A stretch of 64,000 nucleotides of DNA from contig NZ_JAAKGO010000004.1 in assembly GCF_011043525.1 (NCBI RefSeq), positions 62,001 through 126,000 of the forward strand, given 5' to 3'. Every line of letters begins with the position of its first letter. Position 1 is the stretch's first letter. Under the pieces are notes generated by a model, which saw only the letters and a program-made list of their open reading frames with translations, had not been told where the DNA came from and did not search any database. This document shows, piece after piece, positions 53,139-63,014 of the stretch. The stretch comes from Sphingobacterium sp. SGG-5 (GTDB lineage: Bacteria > Bacteroidota > Bacteroidia > Sphingobacteriales > Sphingobacteriaceae). A program made the position numbers and the translations under genes.

Positions 53139-56081
53139 ATGACAGAAGGTAAAAGCATAAACTTACTTAAAGCAGCAAAAGAACTTAACATAGGGATTGG
53201 TACTGCCGTAGACTTTTTGGGTAAAAACGGATTTGATGTCGAATCAAAACCGAATACTAAATTGTCTTCAGAAATGTATGATGTCCTGTTGAGAGAATTC
53301 CAGGGAGATAAAAATGCGAAGGATGAAGCGAAACAAATCATTATTGGTAAAATTCGTCGTGATGAACCGTCTTTGGAAGATACTGCTGCGGATCAAGAGT
53401 CTATTTCTTCTAAAAATGAAGAATTTACAGGTGATGAGATATTAATTAAGAATGTATCTACAGCACCCGTTGAAACGAATACAACGGACGAAAAAGAAGA
53501 GCAGCAAGAACAACATCCCACTACAGGACATTTGAAAGTTGTTGGTAAAATAGATTTGGATACCTTTAATAGAAATAAACATAAGAAATCTATTCCCCAT
53601 AAAGAGGAACACAAACCTGCTCCGACACCTAAAGAAGAGCCTGTAAAAGAGGAAAAGGAAGTTGTTCATACATCTCCTCCTGCACCGGTAGAGGCACCTG
53701 AAGTAAAAGCTGAAGAGAAAACAGAACATGTTGCCCCAGCCGCGGAAGCAGCTCAAAAGGAGGAGGTAAAACCTGTTCCTGTCGTGGAAAAAGAACAACC
53801 AACGCAGGAAATCAAAGGAGAACCCGATGAGGTAATCCGTACAAGGTATGAAAAGCTTGAAGGACCGAAGGTTATCGGAAAGATTGAATTACCGACATTT
53901 AAACCGAAAGATAAACCGGTAGCTTCTTCATCTAATCCCAATCAGGATAATAAGCGTAAAAGGAAACGTACAAACAAACCTGGAGCAACAGGTGCGTCCG
54001 AACAGGGACGTCCACAGCAGGGCGGTCCGGGTAAAGGTGCTCCAACAGGGGCACGTACAGATAACCGACACGGTAATACCCGTCCAGCACCGGGACATCA
54101 AGGTGGTCGAGGAAAGTTTGATCATAAAGGAAAAGGAGGCAGACATGAAGCGCCTAAGGAAGAACTTTCAGATAAGGAAATTCAAGATCAAATTAAGGCA
54201 ACCTTAGCGCGTTTAAGTGGTGCTGGTAAATCTGGGAAGTTCGCGCAGCGGGCTAAACTCCGTCGTCAAAAACGTGACGATATTGCATCTTCTGCGGAAG
54301 AGGCTGCATTGGAGCAAGAGATGATGTCCAGAGTATTGCGTGTTACGGAATTTGTAACAGCAAATGAATTGGCAAACCTGATGGATGTTTCGGTAACTGA
54401 AGTTATCGCGACGTGTATGAGTTTAGGGATGTTCGTTTCTATCAATCAGCGACTTGATGCGGAAACTTTATCTATTGTAGCTGAAGAATTCGGTTATCAG
54501 GTCGAATTTATCAAACCCGAAGACGAAGAAGTTGCCGAGCTTGAAGAGCCTGATAACGAAGTAGATTTGGTTCCTCGTGCACCAATTGTAACCGTAATGG
54601 GGCACGTGGATCACGGTAAAACTTCCTTGTTGGATTATATCCGAAAAGCGAATGTTACGAAAGGCGAAGCCGGAGGGATAACCCAACATATCGGGGCTTA
54701 TGCTGTAAAATTGGAAGACGGCCGTCGGATGACTTTCCTTGATACACCCGGACACGAAGCATTTACAGCTATGCGGGCGCGTGGAGCAAAGGTGACAGAC
54801 ATTGTTATTATCGTCATTGCTGCGGATGATGCCGTGATGCCGCAAACAAAAGAAGCAATTAATCATGCGCAGGCTGCAAATGTTCCTATTGTTTTTGCTT
54901 TTACCAAAGTAGATAAGCCAGGTGCTAATGCAGATAAAATTCGGGAACAGTTGTCGGCGATGAACATCTTGGTTGAAGACTGGGGTGGAAAATATCAAGC
55001 ACAGGAGATCTCAGCAAAAACAGGAGAAAATGTGGATCTGCTGTTGGAGAAAATACTGCTTGAGGCGGAATTATTGGAACTTACTGCAGATCCCAAAAAG
55101 CGTGCTGTAGGCTCGGTCATTGAGTCTGCGCTAGATAAAGGGCGTGGTATCGTGACAACGATCCTCGTACAAGCGGGAACACTGCATGTGGGGGATCCTA
55201 TATTAGCAGGATCTTATTCGGGTAAAGTAAAAGCCTTGACCAATGAGCGTGGTGAACGGGTAAAAGAAGCAGGGCCATCTGTGCCGGTACAGATTTTAGG
55301 TATGTCCGGCGCACCGACTGCAGGGGATAAAATATACGTGTTAGAAAGCGAATCTGAAGCCCGACAAATGGCAAGTAAACGTCTGCAGCTTCAACGTGAG
55401 CAAGGTATGCGGGCGACGAAACATATAACGCTTGATGAGATCGGCCGCCGTCTTGCTATCGGAAACTTTAAAGAATTAAACATCATCGTAAAAGGTGATG
55501 TGGACGGTTCGATTGAGGCGTTATCAGATTCTTTATTAAAACTATCTACCGACGAAATCCAGGTAAATATTATCCATAAGTCAGTGGGTGCTATTTCTGA
55601 ATCAGATGTGTTATTGGCTTCTGCATCGGATGCCATTATTATCGGTTTCCAGGTTAGGCCTACACAGAACGCTCGTAAACTTGCTGAAAATGAGCAGATC
55701 GATATACGTCTATACTCTATCATCTACGATGCTATAGAAGAAATCAAGTCCGCCATGGAAGGTATGTTGGCTCCGAAATTTGAAGAAAAGATCGTGGCGG
55801 AAGTCCAGATCCGTGAAACCTTCAAGATTTCTAAGGTCGGCACCATTGCCGGATGTATGGTATTGGAAGGTAAGATTAATCGTAATAACGATATCCGCGT
55901 GATACGAGATGGTGTAGTTATCCATACAGGTAAATTGGCTTCCTTGAAGCGATTTAAAGATGACGTGAAAGAGGTTTCTCAAGGATATGAATGTGGTCTG
56001 AATATAGATCGTTTCAATGACATACAAGAAGGCGATATCGTAGAAGCTTACGAACAAGTCGAAGTAAAACGTAAGTTGTAG
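53139..56081 (+). CDS. infB: Translation initiation factor IF-2
   Basis: 980 residues. A long charged linker rich in Lys, Glu and Pro spans about 80-330, with RNA-like Gly/Arg/Gln-rich stretches near 275-340. The IF2-N domain is at the start and again near 405-455. The G domain has G488-H-V-D-H-G-K-T495, DTPGHEAF, and TKVDKPG. Domains II-IV follow. IF-2 brings initiator tRNA to the ribosome. Confidence 0.98.
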   Translation: MTEGKSINLLKAAKELNIGIGTAVDFLGKNGFDVESKPNTKLSSEMYDVLLREFQGDKNAKDEAKQIIIGKIRRDEPSLEDTAADQESISSKNEEFTGDEILIKNVSTAPVETNTTDEKEEQQEQHPTTGHLKVVGKIDLDTFNRNKHKKSIPHKEEHKPAPTPKEEPVKEEKEVVHTSPPAPVEAPEVKAEEKTEHVAPAAEAAQKEEVKPVPVVEKEQPTQEIKGEPDEVIRTRYEKLEGPKVIGKIELPTFKPKDKPVASSSNPNQDNKRKRKRTNKPGATGASEQGRPQQGGPGKGAPTGARTDNRHGNTRPAPGHQGGRGKFDHKGKGGRHEAPKEELSDKEIQDQIKATLARLSGAGKSGKFAQRAKLRRQKRDDIASSAEEAALEQEMMSRVLRVTEFVTANELANLMDVSVTEVIATCMSLGMFVSINQRLDAETLSIVAEEFGYQVEFIKPEDEEVAELEEPDNEVDLVPRAPIVTVMGHVDHGKTSLLDYIRKANVTKGEAGGITQHIGAYAVKLEDGRRMTFLDTPGHEAFTAMRARGAKVTDIVIIVIAADDAVMPQTKEAINHAQAANVPIVFAFTKVDKPGANADKIREQLSAMNILVEDWGGKYQAQEISAKTGENVDLLLEKILLEAELLELTADPKKRAVGSVIESALDKGRGIVTTILVQAGTLHVGDPILAGSYSGKVKALTNERGERVKEAGPSVPVQILGMSGAPTAGDKIYVLESESEARQMASKRLQLQREQGMRATKHITLDEIGRRLAIGNFKELNIIVKGDVDGSIEALSDSLLKLSTDEIQVNIIHKSVGAISESDVLLASASDAIIIGFQVRPTQNARKLAENEQIDIRLYSIIYDAIEEIKSAMEGMLAPKFEEKIVAEVQIRETFKISKVGTIAGCMVLEGKINRNNDIRVIRDGVVIHTGKLASLKRFKDDVKEVSQGYECGLNIDRFNDIQEGDIVEAYEQVEVKRKL

Positions 56082-56107
56082 ATGTAGTATTTAGACATTA
56101 GATATTA

Positions 56108-56127
56108 GCCTGCCTGCGGTAGGCAGG
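56108..56127. repeat. Palindromic dispersed repeat, copy 1
   Basis: GCCTGCCTGCGGTAGGCAGG, able to form a 7-base-pair stem, preceded by TTAGATATTA. The same sequence is at 60933-60952. Confidence 0.75.
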
Positions 56128-56143
56128 TATTTAGATAGTAGAA

Positions 56144-56180
56144 AATCCTGGCAGTTATTTATTGTCAGGATTTATTTTTT
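56144..56180 (+). terminator. Terminator after infB
   Basis: AATCCTG / CAGGATT stem with a long loop, then TATTTTTTAC. Confidence 0.65.
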
Positions 56181-56210
56181 ACTTTTCATTTTTTTCTTTT
56201 ATTTTCCGAC

Positions 56211-57254
56211 ATGTACAAGTTTAAAATTACAGCGATTACCCCGCAGCCGAATCAGAATGTTTCCATTCGTTTTGAAGATATGACAGGAGGATTTCCGGCA
56301 TATAAAGCAGGACAATTCTTAACTTTATCCTTCCTGTTTGGTGATCGGGAAGTTCGTAGATCTTATTCTTTCAGTAGCTCGCCTATTGCTAATGAGCCTT
56401 ATGAAATTACGGTAAAACGGGTAGATAATGGTGAAATTTCTAGATTGTTGCATCATAAAACCCGCGTCGGCGATATTGTTCATGTCATGGATCCACAGGG
56501 GTTGTTCACCTATGAGCCCCAAGAGGGGACCGAGCGCACAATTTTCTTATTCGCTGCAGGTGTAGGCATTACCCCCTTATATTCTATACTAAAGACAGTT
56601 TTGTTAGGCGAAAAGAAAAGCAAGGTCATATTGATCTATAGCAACAGCTCAAAAGAACGCACGCTGTTTTATGATGAGCTCCTCGATTGGCAAGTTAAAT
56701 ATCCGGATAGATTAAAAATTGAATTTATATGGTCGAACACTAAAAATCTGCTGAAGGCGAGATTGAACAGAGATTACATCATCCGACTGTTGCGGGAACA
56801 TCTTGAAGAAGACGCAAATTCTATTTATTATACGTGTGGGCCATTATTTTATATGGACCTGTGCCGGTTCACGTTGTTGGGAATGGGTGTTCCGGATGAA
56901 GATATAAAAAAGGAAACTTTTCATTTCCCGGAAGAAGAGGAAGATGACGACGAGAAAGAAGAGGAACCCGTGGATACCACAAGCTATAATGTGGTAATAC
57001 GATTGAATGGTGTCAATCATGCATTGACCATACCCTATAATAAGACGATATTAGATGTCGGACTTGAACATAAGCTTGAACTACCATACTCCTGTAAATC
57101 CGGAATGTGCAGTACCTGTATCTCCCAGGTAACCAAAGGGGCTGTGCGGATGGATTATAATGAAGTGTTAACAGACCGTGAAGTTGAAAATGGTCGATGT
57201 CTCATCTGTACGGCCCATCCATTGGAGGATGGAACGACCATTCAGGTGTTGTAA
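56211..57254 (+). CDS. FAD/NAD(P)- and 2Fe-2S-containing reductase, PaaE-like
   Basis: 347 residues. An FAD-binding barrel (residues about 1-100; RRSYSFSSSP), an NAD(P)-binding domain (about 110-230; FAAGVGITPLYSIL and YTCGPLFYMD), and a C-terminal plant-type ferredoxin domain with Cys295, Cys300, Cys303 and Cys333 (SCKSGMCSTC, LICTAHP). The order matches phenylacetyl-CoA epoxidase subunit E-like reductases. No paaABCD genes are near, so the electron acceptor is unknown. An acidic linker (about 240-258) joins the domains. Confidence 0.9.
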   Translation: MYKFKITAITPQPNQNVSIRFEDMTGGFPAYKAGQFLTLSFLFGDREVRRSYSFSSSPIANEPYEITVKRVDNGEISRLLHHKTRVGDIVHVMDPQGLFTYEPQEGTERTIFLFAAGVGITPLYSILKTVLLGEKKSKVILIYSNSSKERTLFYDELLDWQVKYPDRLKIEFIWSNTKNLLKARLNRDYIIRLLREHLEEDANSIYYTCGPLFYMDLCRFTLLGMGVPDEDIKKETFHFPEEEEDDDEKEEEPVDTTSYNVVIRLNGVNHALTIPYNKTILDVGLEHKLELPYSCKSGMCSTCISQVTKGAVRMDYNEVLTDREVENGRCLICTAHPLEDGTTIQVL

Positions 57255-57266
57255 TTTGAATGATAA

Positions 57267-57298
57267 AAAAGAAATGGACCGCGGCAAAGCGGTCCATT
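57267..57298 (-). terminator. Terminator of the DUF1080-Gfo/Idh operon
   Basis: AATGGACCGC / GCGGTCCATT perfect 10-pair stem; on the minus strand it is followed by TTCTTTTTT. It may also act weakly for the converging reductase gene. Confidence 0.85.
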
Positions 57299-57316
57299 CT
57301 ATAACGTAATAAACGG

Positions 57317-58732
57317 TTATACCGTATAATATTGCTCCCAGCCTTTTGCAGGTGCCGGACCCGTCAATAAAGCGTTGGCAAATTTATTATTTGTTATTTC
57401 CTTTCGCTCTCTATCGAAAACAAGTTTCGTATTCAATCGCTGGCTGATTACGCCCAGGCAAAACACCTGACTTAATGGGCCTGCCACGGCAAATGACGAG
57501 CGAGTTTTTTCCTCTCCTTTACACGCCTTAAGGAAGTTGGCAAAGTGATTGGAAGTAGTCTCAGGTACTTCAGGCAATTTATTGGCCAGATCTTTTGCTT
57601 TTGCTTCCGGAATAATTTCTAACGTACTCGCGTGTGATCCACCCTTGAATGTCAGGTCTTTCGAATAGATAATTTTTCCCGGATTTAATTTCACCGGCTC
57701 CAGTTTTCCGGTGCTTGGCGGTGGGATATTGGGATCCAGCCCAGATACTCCGTACCCCTCTGGAATAGGAGGCAGATTGTCTAAACCGTCATACCAATTG
57801 ATCTCTATCGCAGGCATCTTCGCACGCTGAGGAAATTTAAACCTTATCGTCGATGACATCGGGAAGAAAAAGGAGTTGTGTCCTTCCAACATGATAGCTT
57901 CTACTTCGGTGGGAAGTCCCAACTCCAGAAACTCGTGTGCCGTATCTAAGATATGTGCTCCCCAATCACCCAATGCCCCCATGCCGAAATCGTACCAACA
58001 ACGCCACTGTCCGTTGACAAAATCAGGATTATAATGATGCCCCAACGTATGCATTTGCCAAAGATCCCAATCCAATGTTTCAGGAATACGTTCCGGATAA
58101 GGGAATCCTTTGATCTGCGGATCCCAGCCGTGCCATCGTCTCCGCATATTCATATGGGCATCTATGCGTGTCACATCCTTAATTATTCCGGCTTCTTTCC
58201 AGGTCTTAAATTGAAAGTAGTTGGCTTCCGAATGCCCTTGATTTCCCATTTGTGTGACCACTTTTGGATTTTTGTCCGCCTTTGCCATGAGTAACTCCAC
58301 TTCGTTGAACGTATGGGCGAGAGGTTTCTCTACATACACATGTTTTCCCAGATCCATGGCTGTCATCGTGATGGCAAAATGCGCAAAGTCGGGGGTGCCA
58401 ATGGAAACCGCATCAATCTGCGTGTCCATTTCGTCGAACATCCTGCGAAAATCCTGATACCGCTTGGCATCGGGGAAGAGTTTGAGTATTTCTTCCGTTT
58501 GGCTTGCTCCTAAATCAACATCACATAAGGCAACCACATTGCAGAGGCCTGTTTTATAAAGTGCCTTAATAATCTCTGCTCCACGATTGCCAATGCCCAC
58601 ACAAGCGAGATTTACACGTTCATGAGGTGCCGCCATGGTGACGTGTCCTAATAGACTATTGCTGAGTAAAACCGCGCCACCGGCCATTGTTGATCTTTTT
58701 ATAAAATTTCTTCGTGACAATATGTTATTCAT
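57317..58732 (-). CDS. Gfo/Idh/MocA-family oxidoreductase with Tat signal
   Basis: 471 residues. Twin-arginine signal SRRNFIKRS with a hydrophobic stretch after it, so the enzyme is exported folded with cofactor. Rossmann motif GIGNRGAEIIKAL and the family EKPLAH motif. These NAD(P)-dependent enzymes oxidise or reduce sugars, some making 3-keto sugars. It is 16 bases after the DUF1080 gene, so both likely act on one glycan. Confidence 0.93.
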   Translation of the reverse strand: MNNILSRRNFIKRSTMAGGAVLLSNSLLGHVTMAAPHERVNLACVGIGNRGAEIIKALYKTGLCNVVALCDVDLGASQTEEILKLFPDAKRYQDFRRMFDEMDTQIDAVSIGTPDFAHFAITMTAMDLGKHVYVEKPLAHTFNEVELLMAKADKNPKVVTQMGNQGHSEANYFQFKTWKEAGIIKDVTRIDAHMNMRRRWHGWDPQIKGFPYPERIPETLDWDLWQMHTLGHHYNPDFVNGQWRCWYDFGMGALGDWGAHILDTAHEFLELGLPTEVEAIMLEGHNSFFFPMSSTIRFKFPQRAKMPAIEINWYDGLDNLPPIPEGYGVSGLDPNIPPPSTGKLEPVKLNPGKIIYSKDLTFKGGSHASTLEIIPEAKAKDLANKLPEVPETTSNHFANFLKACKGEEKTRSSFAVAGPLSQVFCLGVISQRLNTKLVFDRERKEITNNKFANALLTGPAPAKGWEQYYTV

Positions 58733-58748
58733 AACAACTGGTTTAGGA

Positions 58749-60134
58749 TTATTTTAAGGCTTTGATTTTTAAATTTCTAAACGAAACATTGTCGCCGTGA
58801 TCCTGTAAGAGGATGTGTCCACTTACGGCTTCTCCGAAATTCTCCCAATCTTTATACTTACTCATCGCTACGAGATCTTTGTATGTTTTAGATCCCCGTT
58901 TATAGGAGACAACTTTAAAACCGTTCAGATAATGCGTAACCTCATTGTCTGCCGTGACTACGATTCTTCCACGGTTCCATGCGCCGATCGGTCGGCGGGC
59001 GCGTGTAGTTTTATCGGAAGAAATAAGATCATACAGAGAAGCTAACGTCCGGTTTCCATCACGTCCCATCTTGGCATCGGGGTGTTCCTTATCGTCCAAT
59101 ATCTGATATTCCAGCCCTATAGCCGAACCGCTGGTCTGCTCTTTGCCCGTAACAAAATATTTTATGCCACTATTTGCACCTGGAGTCAATTTGAACTCAA
59201 AGGAGAGGTCAAAAGCACTGTATTCATCCTTTGTGACGATATCCCCACCGTTCGTTGATTCTCCGCCATCCGATTTCAATACTGTTATCTGACCCTGACT
59301 GATTTTCCAGCCTTTGGTGGGAAAATCTTTCCCACGCACGCTACGCCAGCCATCCGAATTCTCGCCGTTGAACAGTAATTTGATGCCTGATTTTTTTTCT
59401 GCAGGGCTTAAGTTATTGGGTTTGAGATTAACGATACGAATATTTTCCGGAAAGGCCTGAGACTGTAGATTTTTGGTTTGTATACGAATGTTCTTGAAAT
59501 AAACTTTCTTGCCAGCTAAGTGGTCGGGAATGCCGTGAACTTGTAAACCGATGAAGCCTGTTGCATCCAGTGTGTCTATGACGTAAGCAACCGGTATACC
59601 ATTGAGCCAGGTTCTTGTTTCATCCCCAATAGCCTCGATGCGGAGGTGATTGTACACTTCAGGCTTGTAAGCTGTCTTTGCGTTTTCATTCAGGTCAACA
59701 GGATACAACCATAATCTTCGCGCTTCGTCATAGATGCCACCTGACCAGGCGCGTGGCGTGGGATCGATTTCTACTTGCCGCCCATATACTCTTCCTTTAT
59801 CATTGATATGGCTTCTCGTCTGGACGCCGGAGTTCGTTTCACTCCCTTCCAGTTTGATGTCCAATTCCAGGATAAAATTCCCATATTCCTTTTCCGTAAT
59901 CAAGAACGAATTGGGTGTACCTTTGGTCATCGTTCCTACAATAGCACCATTTTCTACCGTATAAGGTGCTTTTCCGCCAACAGCTTTCCAGCCTGTTAAT
60001 GTTTTACCGTCAAAGAGATCGACCCAATCTCCATGCGCATGATGATTAGACTGCCCATAAAGTGCTGTGTTGGCCGCAAAAGAAGTAAAAAGACCGAAGA
60101 GAAAAAAGATGTGTACCGATAATTTACTGTTCAT
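58749..60134 (-). CDS. Tandem DUF1080 (3-keto-disaccharide hydrolase-like) secreted protein
   Basis: 461 residues with a signal peptide (cleavage near AANTALYGQ). Two DUF1080/LamG-like beta-sandwich domains: about 35-215 (WVDLFDGKTLTGWKAVGGK) and about 240-460 (KLLFNGENSDGWRSVRGK). DUF1080 members hydrolyse 3-keto-glycosides. With the Gfo/Idh partner, a pathway of oxidation and cleavage is a good inference. The gene is the first of the operon. Confidence 0.9.
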   Translation of the reverse strand: MNSKLSVHIFFLFGLFTSFAANTALYGQSNHHAHGDWVDLFDGKTLTGWKAVGGKAPYTVENGAIVGTMTKGTPNSFLITEKEYGNFILELDIKLEGSETNSGVQTRSHINDKGRVYGRQVEIDPTPRAWSGGIYDEARRLWLYPVDLNENAKTAYKPEVYNHLRIEAIGDETRTWLNGIPVAYVIDTLDATGFIGLQVHGIPDHLAGKKVYFKNIRIQTKNLQSQAFPENIRIVNLKPNNLSPAEKKSGIKLLFNGENSDGWRSVRGKDFPTKGWKISQGQITVLKSDGGESTNGGDIVTKDEYSAFDLSFEFKLTPGANSGIKYFVTGKEQTSGSAIGLEYQILDDKEHPDAKMGRDGNRTLASLYDLISSDKTTRARRPIGAWNRGRIVVTADNEVTHYLNGFKVVSYKRGSKTYKDLVAMSKYKDWENFGEAVSGHILLQDHGDNVSFRNLKIKALK

Positions 60135-60144
60135 TTTCTTATTT

Positions 60145-60178
60145 TAGAATGGTTTACACGATAAATATAACCATTCTA
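60145..60178. promoter_or_regulatory. Perfect inverted repeat upstream of the DUF1080 gene
   Basis: TAGAATGGTT and AACCATTCTA, 10-base arms with a 14-base spacer, starting 11 bases upstream of the start codon. It could be an operator or a leader hairpin over the start region. Confidence 0.45.
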
Positions 60179-60215
60179 TATGGGGACTTACCCCAATAGT
60201 GGAGTAAATTTTTAC

Positions 60216-60227
60216 GAAAACGATTGC
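60216..60227. promoter_or_regulatory. LacI-family-like operator candidate
   Basis: GAAAACGATTGC matches the LacI/PurR-type core GCAAACGTTTGC at 10 of 12 positions, 82 bases before the DUF1080 start. By eye only. Confidence 0.3.
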
Positions 60228-60260
60228 AGTTCGGGTTATCCGCTTCGGTACATCGGGCAA

Positions 60261-60917
60261 TTATGAAAGTTCGGCCAGCAACCTGTCAAACTCCTCACGA
60301 AGGGTAGCAAGTTGCTCTTCCAGGCTCGTAACCCTTTCTTCCAAAACTTGAACCTGCGTACTGTTTGTGTTACCATTACCCAATACCGTTTCATACTCTT
60401 CTTCATTAAAATCACTGAAGAGATGTACAAAGCGTGCTTCTTTTTGCCCAGGACGTTTAGGTAGCAGTCTAACATAAGCTGGTTCGTTGTCGGCTAACCT
60501 ATTTAACAGCTCTTGCACTTCGTCTAACGTATCGAATTCGTATAATCTGCCCGAGTTTGAATTTATCTCGCCTGCTGTGAGCGGGCCTCGCAAAAATAAA
60601 AGACAGAGCGCCGCCAATTCCGACGGTACCAAAGGATATTGGATGGCAAGATTATGCTTGTATTTGGTCACACGGCTGCCACCACCTACTACGGTAGAAA
60701 CCAAACCTCTTTTTTTAAGTGAATCCAAGGTGGAAATAATCGTACTTTCGTCATAAGATACCACCGGTTTTCGCGATGTTTTCTGATTACAAGCTGCTTG
60801 CAGCGCATTGATCGTCATCGGGTAATATTCGGGAGTTGTTTTTGATTTTTCCAATAAGGAACCCAGTACACGGATTTCTTCTGCATTCAATTGAGGTAAG
60901 GTTTTTGTTTCTTCCAT
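60261..60917 (-). CDS. yceH: DUF480 protein YceH
   Basis: 218 residues. Two winged-helix domains (about 1-85 and 90-180) with the family motif ALQAACNQKTSRKPV and SELAALCLLFLRGPLTAGE. A coiled-coil tail follows (VQVLEERVTSLEEQLATL). YceH-type proteins have an unclear function; DNA binding is plausible from the fold. Starts just before the palindromic repeat at 60933. Confidence 0.92.
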   Translation of the reverse strand: MEETKTLPQLNAEEIRVLGSLLEKSKTTPEYYPMTINALQAACNQKTSRKPVVSYDESTIISTLDSLKKRGLVSTVVGGGSRVTKYKHNLAIQYPLVPSELAALCLLFLRGPLTAGEINSNSGRLYEFDTLDEVQELLNRLADNEPAYVRLLPKRPGQKEARFVHLFSDFNEEEYETVLGNGNTNSTQVQVLEERVTSLEEQLATLREEFDRLLAELS

Positions 60918-60932
60918 CGATGTTAGATATGA

Positions 60933-60952
60933 GCCTGCCTGCGGTAGGCAGG
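60933..60952. repeat. Palindromic dispersed repeat, copy 2
   Basis: Identical to 56108-56127 and with similar TTAGATAT flanks. Confidence 0.75.
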
Positions 60953-61003
60953 ATGTTAGATTTAGATAATAAAGTCCTAAGATAATAATAATTTAGTTCT
61001 TTG

Positions 61004-61011
61004 TATTTTTG
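61004..61011 (+). promoter_or_regulatory. -7 box for the histone-deacetylase-family gene
   Basis: TATTTTTG, exact TAnnTTTG. Transcription would begin near 61018, which rules out starts at 61001 or 61013 and supports TTG at 61034. Confidence 0.55.
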
Positions 61012-61033
61012 TGTGCGACAAAATGTATTGAAA

Positions 61034-61939
61034 TTGTTAAAAATAGCCTATCATACAAGTTACGTTCACCCTTTGCCAGAAGGCCATCGCTTTCCCATGG
61101 TAAAATATGAACTTATCCCTCAACAATTACAACGCGAGGGCCTGGTAACAGCGGCTAATTTTTTTGAACCGGAGCGTGTCGATTTTGATACAGCATGCCT
61201 CGCGCACGACAGCGCCTATATACATTGTTTATTCGATTTGGCATTAGATCCCAAGATGATTAGACGTATCGGTTTTCCCTTGTCGCAAGCGTTGGTTGAC
61301 CGGGAGCGTTATATCGTGGATGGAACGATAAAATCCGCCCTTTATGCCAGAGCGCACGGCGTATCTTTCAATACCGCCGGAGGAACACATCATGCCGGGC
61401 GTGATTTTGGCGAAGGCTTTTGTTTAATGAATGATCAGGCTGTTGCTGCTGCATACCTTTATAAGCAGTCTCTTGCACGGCGTATTCTGATTATAGACCT
61501 TGATGTCCATCAAGGCAACGGCACAGCCGATATTTTCGAGGATCATGCGGATATCTTAACTTTTTCCATGCATGGGGAAAAGAACTTCCCTTTTATTAAG
61601 GCACGTTCGCACGTTGATATCGGTTTGGATGATGGTGTAGGCGATGCGGTGTATTTAGAAATTTTGGAAAAGAACCTTATTCCGTTATTTTCAGCGGTGA
61701 AGCCAGATTTTGTATTTTACCAGGCTGGGGTAGATATTTTGGAGACAGATAAGCTGGGAAAGCTTAAAATCTCCGCAGATGGGTGTAAACAGCGGGATAG
61801 GCTGGTCTTGCAGCTGTGTCGGGATCAACACGTGCCGGTGCAGATCAGTATGGGTGGAGGATATTCATCGCACATTCGTGATATTGTCGATGCGCATGTA
61901 GCGACTTATCGGGCTGCTATCGATATATTTGGGTTTTAA
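61034..61939 (+). CDS. Histone-deacetylase-family hydrolase
   Basis: 301 residues starting at a TTG codon (MLKIAYHTSY), chosen because no ATG exists before residue 20 or so and relatives begin MLKIAYH. Zinc/catalytic motifs: GGTHHAGRDFGEGFCLMND, IIDLDVHQGNGTAD, FSMHGEKNFP, and DILETDKLGKL. Bacterial members deacetylate acetoin- or polyamine-related compounds, or acetyl-lysine. The substrate is unknown. Confidence 0.9.
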   Translation: MLKIAYHTSYVHPLPEGHRFPMVKYELIPQQLQREGLVTAANFFEPERVDFDTACLAHDSAYIHCLFDLALDPKMIRRIGFPLSQALVDRERYIVDGTIKSALYARAHGVSFNTAGGTHHAGRDFGEGFCLMNDQAVAAAYLYKQSLARRILIIDLDVHQGNGTADIFEDHADILTFSMHGEKNFPFIKARSHVDIGLDDGVGDAVYLEILEKNLIPLFSAVKPDFVFYQAGVDILETDKLGKLKISADGCKQRDRLVLQLCRDQHVPVQISMGGGYSSHIRDIVDAHVATYRAAIDIFGF

Positions 61940-61958
61940 TTTTTAGTTTTACTTTTTT

Positions 61959-63014
61959 ATGTTTTATCATCAAGACGCTGTTTTAGAAAACCTTTCCATA
62001 CACCGTGTGGGCAACAAAGCCAACGACGAGTTTTATATCCTATCTGAAGAACCGATCCCGTTGCAGGGAAACGAAGTACTTCCGGATCTGCTCATGCAAT
62101 ATTTTATGAAACCTTTTGCCAAGGTACAGGAAGTTTACCGGTTTTTTCATCCTAACGAAGAGCTGCAACTCAATGAGGTATATCATTTCACAAAGAAGTT
62201 GTTTGATAAGGAAATAGCGTTCCATGCCTATAGCCAACACATTGCCAAGCATTTATACGAAATATCCGAGCATCCCAAGATAAAAGCAGGGGAGGTGTAC
62301 GTTGTCCAACTGAAAAATGTACAGATGGAAGGGGAGGACAGGGAAGCAATTGGTATATTTAAATCGGAGAATAAAGAAACCTATCTCAAAGTTTATCCCA
62401 ATCAAGGCGGTTTTCAACTGGATTACGAACAGGAGGCGATCAACATTAATAAATTGGATAAAGGTGTGGTCATCGTAAACGATGAGGGGGAAGAAGGCTA
62501 TAAGGTGTTGGTAGTCGACCAAACGAATTCCTCGGAAGCCGTGTACTGGAAAGATAGCTTTTTGCAGTTGAAGTCCCGGAACGATAATTATCAACAGACG
62601 GGTAATTTGATGAAGGTGTATAAAAATTTTGTCCATGAGAAGCTGGATGAAGTTTTTGAGTTACAGACGGCCGATAAGATTGACCTGATGAACCGGTCGA
62701 TGGATTACTTCAAGTCGAAGGAGACCTTTGATTGTGCCGAATTTGAAGAAGAGGTTCTCGGTAATCCACAGGCAGTAAGTTTATTCAACGATTATAAACA
62801 TACCTTTGAAGAAGAGTTCAATCAACCTTTTCAGGACAATTTTAATATCGCCACGCCAGCTGTAAAAAAAATGCAGTCGAGCTATAAAAGTGTGCTCAAA
62901 CTGGATAAAAACTTCCATGTGTATGTACATGGGAAGCGGGAATATCTGGAGCATGGTTATGACGAGGAGAGAGGGATGAGTTATTATAAGCTGTATTATG
63001 AAAATGAAAGCTAG
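61959..63014 (+). CDS. Nucleoid-associated protein (NdpA/YejK-like)
   Basis: 351 residues. The pattern LENLSIHRVGNKANDEFYIL, LKNVQMEGEDREAIGIFKSE, and VVIVNDEGEEGYKVLVVD fits the NdpA family, DNA-associated proteins of unclear role. No signal peptide. It ends inside the start region of the next gene (17-base overlap). Confidence 0.88.
   Translation: MFYHQDAVLENLSIHRVGNKANDEFYILSEEPIPLQGNEVLPDLLMQYFMKPFAKVQEVYRFFHPNEELQLNEVYHFTKKLFDKEIAFHAYSQHIAKHLYEISEHPKIKAGEVYVVQLKNVQMEGEDREAIGIFKSENKETYLKVYPNQGGFQLDYEQEAININKLDKGVVIVNDEGEEGYKVLVVDQTNSSEAVYWKDSFLQLKSRNDNYQQTGNLMKVYKNFVHEKLDEVFELQTADKIDLMNRSMDYFKSKETFDCAEFEEEVLGNPQAVSLFNDYKHTFEEEFNQPFQDNFNIATPAVKKMQSSYKSVLKLDKNFHVYVHGKREYLEHGYDEERGMSYYKLYYENES

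Noticed and set aside
53442..53798. Phe/Arg/Cys-rich minus-strand frame inside infB
   Set aside because: It mirrors the low-complexity Lys/Glu/Pro linker of IF-2 and has no signature of a real protein.
57273..57298. Hairpin as terminator of the plus-strand reductase gene
   Set aside because: On the plus strand it is not followed by a T-run; on the minus strand it is, so it is assigned to the Gfo/Idh operon.
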